From assembly GCA_002633315.1 (NCBI GenBank), contig NWBN01000032.1:160070-218988 (forward strand): 58,919 nt of DNA, in the 5' to 3' direction. Made by a program: the position numbers and the translations under genes. The notes beneath the pieces were generated by a model. The model made no database searches. It worked only from the letters and a program-made list of their open reading frames with translations, and had not been told where the DNA came from. Below are positions 44,569-54,495 of this stretch, piece after piece (positions within the stretch are counted from its first letter, which is position 1; each line of letters starts with the position of its first letter). This DNA is from Bacteroidales bacterium Phil6 (GTDB lineage: Bacteria; Bacteroidota; Bacteroidia; Bacteroidales; F082).

Positions 44569-46554
44569 ATGAATACAAAATCATTATTTCTCAGCATTTT
44601 ATCTGTCGTATCATTATTTTGTGCGGCACAAAGCAATTACACGTTACAGTCTCCCGACGGCAATATTACTGTTTGCATCAACATCGACAATGACATTACT
44701 TATAATGTCAGACACGGGAATACACAAGTCATTACCGATACACCTATATACATGGAATTGTCAGATGGCAAGATTTTGGGACACGATGTCAAAATTAAAA
44801 ATGTCAAGACTCACAAAGAAGACAATATCATAAAGGCAGACTTTTACAAAAAAGCAGAAGTGAGAGATCGTTACAATGAATTGACAATAAATACAAAAGA
44901 CTACTACAAAATAATATTCAGAGCGTATGACGACGGTGTTGCATACCGTTTCTCCACTGATTTCAGAAAACCTTTCAAAATAAAAAAGGAAGACGTAACA
45001 TTCAATTTCAGTGATAATCACACTGTATATATGCCATTTGTCAATGCAAGAGAAAGTGACGAGGACATGATAACAAGGCAATTTTTCAATTCTTTCGAGA
45101 ACGAATATACCGTTGAAAAAATCATGGAATTGGACAGCAAAAAGTTGGCTTTCATGCCTGTCATGGTATGTTTGGAAGACGGCAAAAAGGTTGTCATTAC
45201 AGAAGCCGATTTAGAAAGTTATCCCGGCACATATCTACGTAAAGGAGAAGGCTGCAGTTTGACAGGAATACAAGCTCCATATCCGAAGAAAGAGCGACAA
45301 GGAGGACACAACATGTTGCAATACATAGTGGAAGAAGGAGAAGACTACATTGCCGGTGTCGAAGGAAAGCGCGACTTCCCCTGGCGTTGCATGATAATAT
45401 CTACAGAAGACAAAGAACTTGCCGACAGCGACATGGTTTACAAGTTGGCTTCTCCTTCACGTCTTGAAGACGTCAGTTGGATAAAACCGGGAAAAGTGGC
45501 ATGGGAATGGTGGAACGCCTGGAATATCAAGGGAGTGCCTTTCGAGGCCGGAATCAACAACGACACCTATAAAATATATATAGACTTTGCATCGGAATAC
45601 GGTATTGAATATGTCATTCTCGATGAAGGTTGGGCTGTCAACAAGCAAGCCGACTTATTTCAAGTCGTCCCTGAAATAGACCTTGAAGAACTCATCCGAT
45701 ACGGGAAAGAACGCAATGTAGGCATTGTGTTATGGGCAGGTTATGCTGCTATCGACCGTGACATGGAAGAGGTATGCCGACATTATTCGAATATGGGTAT
45801 AAAAGGTTTCAAAGTCGATTTCATGGACAGAGACGACCAAAAAGTCGTTGATTTTTATTACAGGATGGCAGAGACTGCAGCGCGATACCATCTCTTTGTA
45901 GATTTTCACGGAGCCTACAAACCGACCGGATTGAGCCGCACCTACCCCAACGTTCTCAACTACGAAGGCGTGTTCGGTCTTGAGCAGACGAAATGGGGAG
46001 AGGATATCGACATGGTGACATACGAGACCACCATACCTTATATAAGAATGGTTGCCGGTGCCATGGATTTCACACAAGGAGCCATGCGAAATGCCACGAA
46101 AAGCAATTACAGGGCAATATATAACGAGCCGATGAGTCAAGGCACTCGCTGTCGCCAACTTGCAGAATATGTCATATTCGAGTCGCCTTTCAACATGTTG
46201 TGCGACACACCGGACAATTACAGAGACAATGAAGAATGTGCAAGATTCATCGCTTCAGTGCCAACGACATGGGACGAGACAATAGTCTTGGACGGCAAAG
46301 TAGGAGAATATACCGTAATTGCACGACGTAAAGGCAATAATTGGTACATTGGAGGAATAACAGACTGGAATGTAAGGACATTAACCCTTGATTTGACATC
46401 ACTAAATCTCAACAACGACAAAGGCGTCATCTTCCGCGATGGCATCAATGCCTCCCGCAATGCTACAGATTATGTCAAAGAAAACATCATTATAGAAGAC
46501 AACACTGTAAGACTCGACATGGCTCCCGGAGGCGGATTCGTCATAATATTGTAA
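44569..46554 (+). CDS. Glycoside hydrolase family 97 (alpha-glucosidase/alpha-galactosidase type)
   Basis: 661 residues from ATG 44569; the longer frame to 44428 overlaps pepE and is rejected. Signal peptide ending CAAQ. GH97 blocks: an N-terminal beta-sandwich (SPDGNITVCINID), the TIM barrel with WEWWNAWNIKGVPFEAGINN, YVILDEGWAV, GIKGFKVDFMDRDDQ, VDFHGAYKPTGLSRTYPN and NYEGVFG. The Asp in KVDFMDRDDQ fits the nucleophile of retaining GH97 members (alpha-galactosidase type), while SusB-like inverting enzymes lack it. It should act in the periplasm on alpha-linked sugars. No SusC/D pair is near, so it is not in a PUL here. Confidence 0.9.
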   Translation: MNTKSLFLSILSVVSLFCAAQSNYTLQSPDGNITVCINIDNDITYNVRHGNTQVITDTPIYMELSDGKILGHDVKIKNVKTHKEDNIIKADFYKKAEVRDRYNELTINTKDYYKIIFRAYDDGVAYRFSTDFRKPFKIKKEDVTFNFSDNHTVYMPFVNARESDEDMITRQFFNSFENEYTVEKIMELDSKKLAFMPVMVCLEDGKKVVITEADLESYPGTYLRKGEGCSLTGIQAPYPKKERQGGHNMLQYIVEEGEDYIAGVEGKRDFPWRCMIISTEDKELADSDMVYKLASPSRLEDVSWIKPGKVAWEWWNAWNIKGVPFEAGINNDTYKIYIDFASEYGIEYVILDEGWAVNKQADLFQVVPEIDLEELIRYGKERNVGIVLWAGYAAIDRDMEEVCRHYSNMGIKGFKVDFMDRDDQKVVDFYYRMAETAARYHLFVDFHGAYKPTGLSRTYPNVLNYEGVFGLEQTKWGEDIDMVTYETTIPYIRMVAGAMDFTQGAMRNATKSNYRAIYNEPMSQGTRCRQLAEYVIFESPFNMLCDTPDNYRDNEECARFIASVPTTWDETIVLDGKVGEYTVIARRKGNNWYIGGITDWNVRTLTLDLTSLNLNNDKGVIFRDGINASRNATDYVKENIIIEDNTVRLDMAPGGGFVIIL

Positions 46555-46662
46555 AACAAAATAATGGCTGTCAACAACATTATTAATTAAGAAGTTTTTT
46601 TCATTTTTGAATTTTAGTACCGTTTTTTTTTGCAATTTTGCAGTTTCAAAACAATGCGCAAA

Positions 46663-48063
46663 ATGGAAGACAAAAAAGGTGCCTTACTGTTAGGCACTGA
46701 AAGTATCGGAAAATTATTGAAGAAATATGCCATGCCTGCCATTATTGCCATGACGGCATCGTCGTTGTACAATATGGTTGACAGTATTTTCATAGGACAT
46801 GGTGTAGGAGCCATGGCAATTTCCGGATTGGCTATAACATTTCCTTTTATGAATCTTGCTGCTGCATTAGGTTCTTTGGTAGGTGTAGGAGCATCGACGG
46901 TCACAGCAATAGAATTAGGCAAGAAGAACTATGACAAAGGCTGCAAAGCATTAGCGAACACAGTAATTTTAAATATTTTCATAGGTATTATCTTTTCGAT
47001 AATATGTCTCATCTTTCTGAAACCGATACTCTATTTTTTTGGAGCAAGTGAAGAGACACTGCCATACGCATACGATTACATGTTTGTCATTCTCCTTGGC
47101 AATATCATCACTCATTTATATTTGGGTCTCAACTCTGTATTAAGGGCATCAGGACACCCCAATGAAGCAATGATAGCCACCATTATGACAGTAGTCACCA
47201 ATATTTTCCTCGACTGGTTATTTATTTATCCTTTGGGGCTTGGCATCAAAGGTGCAGCCATTGCTACTATAATGGCACAAACCATTCCTCTCGTATATCT
47301 GTTGAGAATTTTTTCCAGAAAAGATGAATTGATACGTTTCAAAAGGAAAGATTTTGTCATTGATTTTAAAATAATCAAAGACATCATATCCGTAGGAATG
47401 TCACCGTTTTTACTGAACTCAGCCTTATGCGTAATCGTCATTCTCATCAACAACAGTCTTAAAAAATACGGAGGGGACCTGTCGGTTGGTGCATACGGTA
47501 TAGTAAACCGTATTTCTTTCATCTTTGTCATGATAGTTTTAGGATTGACACAAGGCATGCAACCTATTGTAAGTTATAATTTTGGTGCGAGACAATTCGA
47601 CAGAGTCAATGAAGCATTGAAAAAAACGATATATCTTGCCATTATAACGCTGACGACCGGTTTTGTTATCGGAGAGACGATACCCGGAGTAGTATGCAGA
47701 TTTTTTACAGATGATGAACAACTCATCGAGATCTCAGTAATAGGCATGCGTGTTGTCATGATAACATTTCCCATCATCGGATTGCAGATTGTGTCAGGCA
47801 ACTTTTTCCAGAGCATTGGCAATGCGAAAAAAGCCATTTTTCTGTCCTTGTCGCGACAAGTGATATTTCTCATACCGCTTTTATTGATTTTGCCTCGCTT
47901 TTTCGGAATAAAAGGTGTTTGGTTCTGTATGCCTATATCAGACGTGGTGGCGACGATATTAGCAGCCATACTACTTAAACGTCATTTTAAAAATATTAGA
48001 GAAATCCAAAAGAAAGAGATCAGGCATTTCACCGACACCATGCCCAATAATGACAATCAATAA
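46663..48063 (+). CDS. MATE family efflux transporter
   Basis: 466 residues from ATG 46663 (MEDKKGALLLG); ATG 46654 is equally possible, and the TTG at 46630 is not. Twelve hydrophobic segments; the two MATE halves start PAIIAMTASSLYNMVDSIFIG and ISVGMSPFLLNSALCVIVIL. It exports drugs or cations using Na+ or H+ gradients. Its last 7 nt overlap the end of truA on the other strand, so the two genes share their 3' ends. Confidence 0.92.
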   Translation: MEDKKGALLLGTESIGKLLKKYAMPAIIAMTASSLYNMVDSIFIGHGVGAMAISGLAITFPFMNLAAALGSLVGVGASTVTAIELGKKNYDKGCKALANTVILNIFIGIIFSIICLIFLKPILYFFGASEETLPYAYDYMFVILLGNIITHLYLGLNSVLRASGHPNEAMIATIMTVVTNIFLDWLFIYPLGLGIKGAAIATIMAQTIPLVYLLRIFSRKDELIRFKRKDFVIDFKIIKDIISVGMSPFLLNSALCVIVILINNSLKKYGGDLSVGAYGIVNRISFIFVMIVLGLTQGMQPIVSYNFGARQFDRVNEALKKTIYLAIITLTTGFVIGETIPGVVCRFFTDDEQLIEISVIGMRVVMITFPIIGLQIVSGNFFQSIGNAKKAIFLSLSRQVIFLIPLLLILPRFFGIKGVWFCMPISDVVATILAAILLKRHFKNIREIQKKEIRHFTDTMPNNDNQ

Positions 48064-48818
48064 TATTTTGACCCCCTGAAAACTCTTTCAGGATATTCAA
48101 CATCTTCAAGAAACAAAGCATGAGCCGGCATGGAAGATCCTGCCGAACAACGGTTTTTGTTCTCAATGACAGCACGGAAACCGTCAAGGTCCATACGTTT
48201 TCTGCCAACATCGAGCAAGGTGCCAACGATAGCACGGACCATATTACGCAAAAATCTGTCAGCCTTGATGTGGAACACCATCATGTTGTCTTTTCTTAAC
48301 CATTGAGCTTCCATGATGGTACAGTTGTTTGTCTTTACCTGAGTATGCAACTTGGAAAAACTTGTAAAATCACGATATTCAAACAAAATGTCCGCAGCTT
48401 TTTGCATCATATCCATATCTATGTCGCCATAGTAATAATATGCATCATCTGTATGGAAGGGGTCTTTCACAGTAGTGATATAATAATGGTATGTACGAGA
48501 CAAGGCATCGAAACGGGCATGTATATCACCTGGCACCTGCCAACAGTCGTGCACTACGATATCATCCGGAAGAAACATATTTAGTTCCGATACAAAACGA
48601 ACTGTATCCAACACGTCATCATAGTCGAAATGAGCATAATAATTGCGAGCATGGACGCCAGTGTCAGTTCTGCCACATCCTGTTATGCCAATTTTTGATT
48701 TCAATTTAAGTCCCACACAACGTTCCAAGACCTCCTGTACCGATGTCTCTCGCGGCTGAATCTGCCAACCATGATATTGCCTGCCGTTATACGACAAATG
48801 TAGAAAATACCGTCTCAT
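48057..48818 (-). CDS. truA: tRNA pseudouridine(38-40) synthase TruA
   Basis: 253 residues from ATG 48818; the ORF's upstream ATG at 48836 adds six unlikely residues. Catalytic Asp in GCGRTDTGVHA near residue 53; RYFLHLSYNGRQYHGWQIQP at the start; FLRNMVRAIVGTLLDVG near 200. It makes pseudouridine in the anticodon arm of many tRNAs. The stop overlaps the MATE stop region by 7 nt. Confidence 0.95.
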   Translation of the reverse strand: MRRYFLHLSYNGRQYHGWQIQPRETSVQEVLERCVGLKLKSKIGITGCGRTDTGVHARNYYAHFDYDDVLDTVRFVSELNMFLPDDIVVHDCWQVPGDIHARFDALSRTYHYYITTVKDPFHTDDAYYYYGDIDMDMMQKAADILFEYRDFTSFSKLHTQVKTNNCTIMEAQWLRKDNMMVFHIKADRFLRNMVRAIVGTLLDVGRKRMDLDGFRAVIENKNRCSAGSSMPAHALFLEDVEYPERVFRGSKYY

Positions 48819-48847
48819 TATATTTTTTATGTGCAAATATAAAAAAT

Positions 48848-48878
48848 TTGTTTTTTAAGAAAATTAATTTTATCTTTG
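48848..48878 (+). promoter_or_regulatory. Promoter for the class III aminotransferase
   Basis: TTG (48848-48850), 20-nt spacer, TATCTTTG (48871-48878). The start site near 48885 leaves a leader of only about 6 nt before ATG 48891. Confidence 0.6.
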
Positions 48879-48890
48879 TTGCAATTAATT

Positions 48891-50090
48891 ATGTGTATGA
48901 TTTCGGACAGACAGATTTTTCAGACTTTTTTGGGATTACCGGCCATAGTTGAAGATCCCATGGAGATAGTGAAAGCAGAGGGAGTGTATATGTATGACAG
49001 AGACGGCAAAGATTATTTGGATTTAGTTTCAGGGGTTTCTGTCAGCAATGTAGGTCATTGTCATCCCAAAGTTGTGGAAGCGGTAAAGGCACAGGTGGAC
49101 AAATACATGCATTTGATGGTTTATGGAGACATAGTACAAAGTCCGCAAGTCAGACTATCCAAATTGCTTGTTGACAATCTGCCGGAGACGTTAAATTCAG
49201 TATATTTTGTAAATTCAGGGTCAGAAGCCATAGAAGGAGCTTTAAAACTTGCCAAGAGAGCAACAGGAAGGACCACATTGGTACATTTCGACAACGCCTA
49301 TCATGGGGGCACGGCAGGAGCATTGAGTATGATGGGAAGAGAGTATTACAGAAGTGCATTCAGACCGTTGATACCATGTACTAAAGAGTTACAATTCAAC
49401 AACACAGAACAATTAGAGGAGATTAAGGAAGACACCTTTGCTGTTGTGATGGAACCTGTTCAGAGCGAGGCAGGAGTCATTATACCAAAAAAAGGTTTTC
49501 TCGAGGCAGTACGTCGCCGTTGTGACGAAGTAGGAGCTTTACTCATTTTTGATGAGATACAGATGGGCATGGGACGTACAGGAAGCATCTTTGCTTTCCG
49601 CAAGTTAGGTGTCACTCCCGACATACTCTGTCTTGCAAAAGCATTGGGAGGCGGCATGCCATTAGGCGCTTTCATTGCATCACGCGACTTGATGAACCTC
49701 TTGACATTCAACCCTGTATTAGGGCATATCACTACATTCGGCGGGCATCCTGTCTGTTGTGCTGCAGGATTGGCAGCATTACACGTCATAATAGACGATG
49801 ACCTCGCCGTTAAAGCAGAAGCCAAAGGCCTTAAATTTCAAAAAGCCATAGAAGACCATAAAACGGTACGAGACATAAGGCGTATCGGATTGTTCCTCGG
49901 TATCGACATAGACGAAAATACAGATACCGGCAAGCTGCTGTCGCAATTCAGAGCCAACGGCTTGCTCGGTGACTTGTTCCTGTTCAGAGAACACGCTTTC
50001 AGAATAGCTCCGCCTTTGACAATAACAGACAATGAAATAGATATAGCAATAACGAGAGTCATTAAAACACTCGACTCCATGACCAAATAA
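48891..50090 (+). CDS. Class III (acetylornithine/ornithine-type) aminotransferase
   Basis: 399 residues from ATG 48891, with ATG 48897 as alternative; the TTG at 48876 lies in the promoter. PLP-fold landmarks: YLDLVSGVSVSNVGHCHP, FVNSGSEAIEGALKLA, DNAYHGGTAGALS, LIFDEIQMGMGRTG and the PLP lysine K250 in CLAKALGGGMPLGA. The family transfers amino groups from ornithine, acetylornithine, GABA or similar to 2-oxoglutarate. No arginine pathway genes lie nearby, so the substrate is open. It is followed by aat. Confidence 0.9.
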   Translation: MCMISDRQIFQTFLGLPAIVEDPMEIVKAEGVYMYDRDGKDYLDLVSGVSVSNVGHCHPKVVEAVKAQVDKYMHLMVYGDIVQSPQVRLSKLLVDNLPETLNSVYFVNSGSEAIEGALKLAKRATGRTTLVHFDNAYHGGTAGALSMMGREYYRSAFRPLIPCTKELQFNNTEQLEEIKEDTFAVVMEPVQSEAGVIIPKKGFLEAVRRRCDEVGALLIFDEIQMGMGRTGSIFAFRKLGVTPDILCLAKALGGGMPLGAFIASRDLMNLLTFNPVLGHITTFGGHPVCCAAGLAALHVIIDDDLAVKAEAKGLKFQKAIEDHKTVRDIRRIGLFLGIDIDENTDTGKLLSQFRANGLLGDLFLFREHAFRIAPPLTITDNEIDIAITRVIKTLDSMTK

Positions 50091-50118
50091 ATACTAACTA
50101 ACAATAAATTACAAAGCC

Positions 50119-50838
50119 ATGCCAATATATATGTTATCAGACGACATTTACGACTTTCCGAACGTAAATCAAGCCACACAAGACGGCATCATAGCAATTG
50201 GCGGTGATTTGTCGCCGGAACGACTTATCATAGCATACTCTTCCGGCATCTTCCCTTGGTATAACGAAGGAGAACCTATACTATGGTGGTCGCTCGATCC
50301 ACGCATGGTCATGAAACCAACAGAGATGAAAATCACCAAATCGTTATGGAAAACCATAGAATCAAACAAGTTTTCCTGCTCATTCGACACCAATTTCGAG
50401 AAAGTGATACGCCTTTGTGCAGAAGTAGAACGCCCTGAGCAAGAAGGCACATGGATCAACGAAGACATGATAGCAGCCTATTGTGCTCTGCATGAATTAG
50501 GTTTTGCTCATTCAGTAGAAGCATACCAAGACAACGAACTCGCAGGTGGGCTTTATGGCATTGCCATTGGACACGTCTTCTGTGGAGAATCCATGTTCCA
50601 CACAAGAACAGATGCTTCCAAGGTAGCATTTTACAATCTCATACAGTTTTTAAAAAGGCATAATTTTGAACTTATTGATGCCCAACAAGACACAAATCAT
50701 CTTCGCCGTCTTGGAGCATACACCATCCCCCGTAAAGATTTTATCAAGATATTGAAACGTCTGGTAAAATATCCTTCCCTTGTGGGAAATTGGGGCGATG
50801 GCACAGCCAAACTAAAAGAAGTAATAATAGAAAAATAA
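50119..50838 (+). CDS. aat: Leucyl/phenylalanyl-tRNA-protein transferase
   Basis: 239 residues. Family signature: IIAIGGDLSPERLIIAYSSGIFPWY, LWWSLDPRMV, EGTWINEDMIAAYCALHELG, HSVEAYQD, GGLYGIAIGHVFCGESMF. It adds Leu or Phe to proteins with N-terminal Arg or Lys, marking them for ClpAP (N-degron pathway). It lies 28 nt after the aminotransferase and may be co-transcribed. Confidence 0.96.
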   Translation: MPIYMLSDDIYDFPNVNQATQDGIIAIGGDLSPERLIIAYSSGIFPWYNEGEPILWWSLDPRMVMKPTEMKITKSLWKTIESNKFSCSFDTNFEKVIRLCAEVERPEQEGTWINEDMIAAYCALHELGFAHSVEAYQDNELAGGLYGIAIGHVFCGESMFHTRTDASKVAFYNLIQFLKRHNFELIDAQQDTNHLRRLGAYTIPRKDFIKILKRLVKYPSLVGNWGDGTAKLKEVIIEK

Positions 50839-51033
50839 TATCACCGCATATTATTTTAAATGCAATATCCCTCAACAAGATGTTGCAATGAATGACACAC
50901 CTTGAAATTACCGCAATCATACATGTTTTGCAATTCAAAAAGCAAAACCGGCATGTGAAAGTTTTTTTGTCAACCCAAAAACGAAAATATTCACATATAT
51001 ACAATAATTGTTATTTTTGCAAAAAAACGAAAT

Positions 51034-51825
51034 ATGAGCAACACATTACTCGTCGTTATAGGATTCGCCTTTATATTTGTCATGACGACAGCAGGTTCTG
51101 CGGTAGTCTATCTTTTTAAGAATGATGTTTCACAAAAGGCGCATTCTCTTTTGTTAGGTTTTGCCGGAGGCATCATGATAGCAGCATCAGTGTGGTCTTT
51201 GCTGATACCTTCAATCAGCATGTCGGAAACTGTTTACGGCAAATGGTCATGGATTCCTGCTTCAATAGGATTTATCGCAGGCGGCATTTTTCTATCTTTG
51301 CTGGACAAGGTGATACCACATTTTCACAGTGGCATAAATCAAGAAGAAGGACCACATGTCAACATAGCAAAATCCATCAAATTATTTCTGGCAGTGACCT
51401 TGCACAACATACCGGAAGGTCTTGCAGTAGGATTCGCCTTTGGTGGCGCCGCTGTCATGGGTGAGACATCGGCATTTGTTGCAGCATTAGGATTATCCAT
51501 AGGTATCGGGATACAAAACTTCCCTGAAGGAGCCGCCATAGCCTTGCCTATGTTTAAAGTCACCAACAGCCGACGCAAGTCTTTTCTTTACGGCATGAGC
51601 AGCGGTGCCGTAGAACCGATATCCGCCATATTGGGATTTTTTCTATCTTCCCATATTGCCTCATTACAGCCATGGTTTCTTGCTTTTTCTGCCGGAGCCA
51701 TGATATTTGTCGTCGCCGAAGACCTCATTCCCGATGCCAATCTGAAAGACAACCCACATTCAGGCACATGGGGCGTCATGGCGGGATTCGTCCTCATGAT
51801 GATTCTCGATGTGGCATTAGGATGA
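51034..51825 (+). CDS. ZIP family metal transporter
   Basis: 263 residues, eight hydrophobic segments. Metal-site helices HNIPEGLAVGFAFG and IGIQNFPEGAAIALP hold the conserved His/Asn/Pro/Glu residues; DKVIPHFH lies in the loop before. ZIP proteins bring Zn2+ and other divalent ions into the cytoplasm. A TATTTTTG element (51012-51019) sits 15 nt before the ATG. It stands alone. Confidence 0.92.
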   Translation: MSNTLLVVIGFAFIFVMTTAGSAVVYLFKNDVSQKAHSLLLGFAGGIMIAASVWSLLIPSISMSETVYGKWSWIPASIGFIAGGIFLSLLDKVIPHFHSGINQEEGPHVNIAKSIKLFLAVTLHNIPEGLAVGFAFGGAAVMGETSAFVAALGLSIGIGIQNFPEGAAIALPMFKVTNSRRKSFLYGMSSGAVEPISAILGFFLSSHIASLQPWFLAFSAGAMIFVVAEDLIPDANLKDNPHSGTWGVMAGFVLMMILDVALG

Positions 51826-51955
51826 TAAACTTAACAATGACGTTTATATAATAAAAATGTCTTGTCTTAGCTTTATTTTGACAACAAAAACGATAGAATA
51901 AAACCATAAAATCGAACGACAAAACCCCGTAAAATACAGATGTCGAGTTTGCCAT

Positions 51956-53119
51956 TCACAGACGTTTACGCATCAGGAAGTTGGTAAGCAACAGCCTGTT
52001 CGCTCTTTGTTTTTGTGCTTTCAGCACTTCATATCCTTTATGTTCAAAGAAAGGACGTGCCGTGATACTCACCTCCGACCTTATCTCTGAAACACCATAT
52101 TCTGCAGCCATCTTTTCCACTTCTGAAAGCAACAATGACGCCACTCCTCTACCCTGCCGGTCTTTATGGACAAACAAAGAATGCAGATATCCGTCCTCAT
52201 TCATGGAAGAAAATCCAATGATATTGCCAACTCCGTCAAGGGCAGCAATATAATGATTCGTCGCCAACAGCTCTCTCAAATGCCACTCGCTGTCACCGCA
52301 TGACGCCCAGTCCTCAACTTCTTCTTGTGTGTAATGTCTGTTATTGACGTTAAGAACCGTGGAACGGAACAGTTCGCGTATCTCCGGTATGTCATTTTCC
52401 GAAAGAGTTCGTATTTTATAAATCCTGTCCCCGTCTTGTCTTATCACTTCACCTGTCCATTCCATCAACATCTTACTATATGCTTCGAATGTCTCATCAT
52501 CTTCATTGCCATCCATTATCTCAGCAGTTTTCAATATCTCCAATTCCACTGATGTCAGGATTCTCTCAAGACACCTCATCGACGACACATAACTTCCACT
52601 ATCCAAATAATGTTTCATACGAACTGTGAAACGGGCAGTCTTGTAAAGATTTCTGAGGATATCCCTGTCGCGGGAATGAAGAAAATTATGCAAACAAGCA
52701 TGATAAAGAGCAGATGCTCCTGTCAATACAGCATGACGTACATCATGATTTGTAAACATATTCTTCAGACATTCCATAGAACCCGATATCGTCTTGGTAT
52801 CAAGATAAAGCTGCAGCAAATCTGACTTCTCCCATCGTAACAGTTCTTTTTTTCCGGCAACAAAACCGCAAATAAGTTCCCGGTATTCCATAGTATCCAA
52901 CATATCACGATACGACTGAATATCCTTGAATGTAAGGTCGTCAATGATTACTACTACATCAATGTCGCTGTTCGCGGTCTGTTCTTCTCTTCCGTAGCTG
53001 CCCTGTATGCCGAAAAGCACCAGTCGTTTTCCAAAAAGAGCGATAAGTTTTCCCTTAAACTCTTCGAGCCACTTTTCCATATCCGGAAGTTTTTTACCCT
53101 CAACATCATCTAACATCAT
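51956..53119 (-). CDS. Nucleotidyltransferase fused to GNAT acetyltransferase
   Basis: 387 residues from ATG 53119 (a TTG at 53131 adds four). Residues about 20-110 are a polymerase-beta-type nucleotidyltransferase: GIQGSYGREEQTANSDIDVV with the GS...D-D metal site. A helical middle (110-245) follows. Residues about 245-387 are GNAT: IRTLSENDIPEIRELF at the start, LFVHKDRQGRGVASLLLSEV for acetyl-CoA, and ARPFFEHKGYEVL at the end. Similar separate domains occur in aminoglycoside-modifying or toxin-like nucleotidyltransferases; the fused form's substrate is unknown. Another GNAT gene lies upstream on the same strand. Confidence 0.82.
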   Translation of the reverse strand: MMLDDVEGKKLPDMEKWLEEFKGKLIALFGKRLVLFGIQGSYGREEQTANSDIDVVVIIDDLTFKDIQSYRDMLDTMEYRELICGFVAGKKELLRWEKSDLLQLYLDTKTISGSMECLKNMFTNHDVRHAVLTGASALYHACLHNFLHSRDRDILRNLYKTARFTVRMKHYLDSGSYVSSMRCLERILTSVELEILKTAEIMDGNEDDETFEAYSKMLMEWTGEVIRQDGDRIYKIRTLSENDIPEIRELFRSTVLNVNNRHYTQEEVEDWASCGDSEWHLRELLATNHYIAALDGVGNIIGFSSMNEDGYLHSLFVHKDRQGRGVASLLLSEVEKMAAEYGVSEIRSEVSITARPFFEHKGYEVLKAQKQRANRLLLTNFLMRKRL

Positions 53120-53161
53120 ACAATTCTCCAAATTAAATCACTGTCAAACAAATTTTATATA

Positions 53162-54208
53162 TCATTTATCATTTTTTTCGAACTCATCTTTCGTAAGCAA
53201 CATAAAATGTTCTGTCCTCACGTCACCCATCGGAGATGTTTTATTCTCCTCTGTATGATGAAATCTGAATCCGCATTTCTCCATGACGCGCCGAGACCTC
53301 GAATTACCGTCATAATATCCGCACCACACTCTATTTATCTTCAGTTTTTCGAAACAATGTCTAAGCAAACAGTTCACAGCTTCAGGGATGAGACCTTTAC
53401 CCCAGTAAGGGACTCCTATCCAATAACCTATCTCCGCATCTCCCTCTATCATTTCCGCACTATGTATGCCATTACCGAACATAACGCCAACACTTCCGAC
53501 AGGTTCACTATTCTCTTTCAACACCACTGCATACGTTTCAGGTGCGGACAAAATGTCGCGAATGACATTTCTGCTATCCTCTACCGAAAGATGCGGATGC
53601 CAACCCGCTACAGGTCCCACTGCCGGATCTTTGGCATATTTAAAAAGAATTTCAGCATCGTCATCATGCCACGGACGAAGTATCAATCTCGCTGTTTCTA
53701 AAAAAACGTTTTTTATTTCAAGTTCTTTCACCATTACATATTCCTCCTCTGTTTCTTTTACAATATAGAATCCCATTTTAAGATACATCACGACCGCATA
53801 ATTGGCTTTCTGAACCGAGAGAGAGACTCTCCCATAACCTTTTTCACCAAGAAGCCCAAGTATCTTTGTCATCAAACGTGTTCCAATACCTCTGTTTCTG
53901 TATTCCTTATACAATGATATGGCAAGTGAAGGCGTCACATCGTCAATATTGCCATAATCTTTCATTATCCTTGTCCATACCGCACCGACTATTTTACCGT
54001 CACATTCCGCAACAATACACAAGTCATCTTTTTTCTTGCCGAAATCTTCAATATAGACCTTCAATTCAGGCAAGTCGAGCACGTTTTCCGGAGGAGCCGT
54101 CTCACCTTCCGGAATAAAAACAGCCTCATAAAGAAAGTCTCTCAACAAAGGAGCTTCTTCTTCATACAAATGGCGTATTATACAACCATCCTCATCATTT
54201 ACCTTCAT
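53162..54208 (-). CDS. Double GNAT acetyltransferase (second domain RimJ/RimL type)
   Basis: 348 residues, two domains. First: SLYKEYRNRGIGTRLMTKIL (acetyl-CoA loop, near residue 105) and NYAVVMYLKMGFYIVKET. Second, from about residue 172: ETARLILRPWHDDDAEILF, a RimJ/RimL-type start, with YWIGVPYWGKGLIPEAV near 275 and NSRSRRVMEKCGF near 315. RimL-type enzymes acetylate protein N termini or amines, but assignment is not possible. It lies 42 nt upstream of the nucleotidyltransferase-GNAT gene. Confidence 0.85.
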   Translation of the reverse strand: MKVNDEDGCIIRHLYEEEAPLLRDFLYEAVFIPEGETAPPENVLDLPELKVYIEDFGKKKDDLCIVAECDGKIVGAVWTRIMKDYGNIDDVTPSLAISLYKEYRNRGIGTRLMTKILGLLGEKGYGRVSLSVQKANYAVVMYLKMGFYIVKETEEEYVMVKELEIKNVFLETARLILRPWHDDDAEILFKYAKDPAVGPVAGWHPHLSVEDSRNVIRDILSAPETYAVVLKENSEPVGSVGVMFGNGIHSAEMIEGDAEIGYWIGVPYWGKGLIPEAVNCLLRHCFEKLKINRVWCGYYDGNSRSRRVMEKCGFRFHHTEENKTSPMGDVRTEHFMLLTKDEFEKNDK

Positions 54209-54244
54209 ATCATTATCATCAACAAATCATTATGTTTTACAAAA

Positions 54245-54491
54245 TTATAAAGAAAGAATCACTTTTTCATAATCTTTCACAAAATATCTGACATTCTTTT
54301 TACCTTTTTGAATTATCACATGTCCTTCAGCCTCCAATTTCTCTTTTTGGCATTCCACTCCTCCCGGATATTTCGGATTCAATTCCCCGGCAATTTTCAA
54401 GGTACGCCAATTCGGTGACAATCTGCATTTTAGGCATATCCTTGTTGTTGTTCAGCATTGCATTGAAATCTTTCATATCCTCATTTGCCAT
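54245..54491 (-). pseudogene. MGMT-family (alkylated-DNA repair-like) protein, internally deleted
   Basis: Start ATG 54491: MANEDMKDFNAMLNNNKDMP...QIVT, then a jump in another frame to WRTLKIAGELNPKYPGGVEC and KNVRYFVKDYEKVILSL. These are the two ends of MGMT-family proteins with the middle, including the active-site region, missing. Confidence 0.6.
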
Positions 54492-54495
54492 ACTT

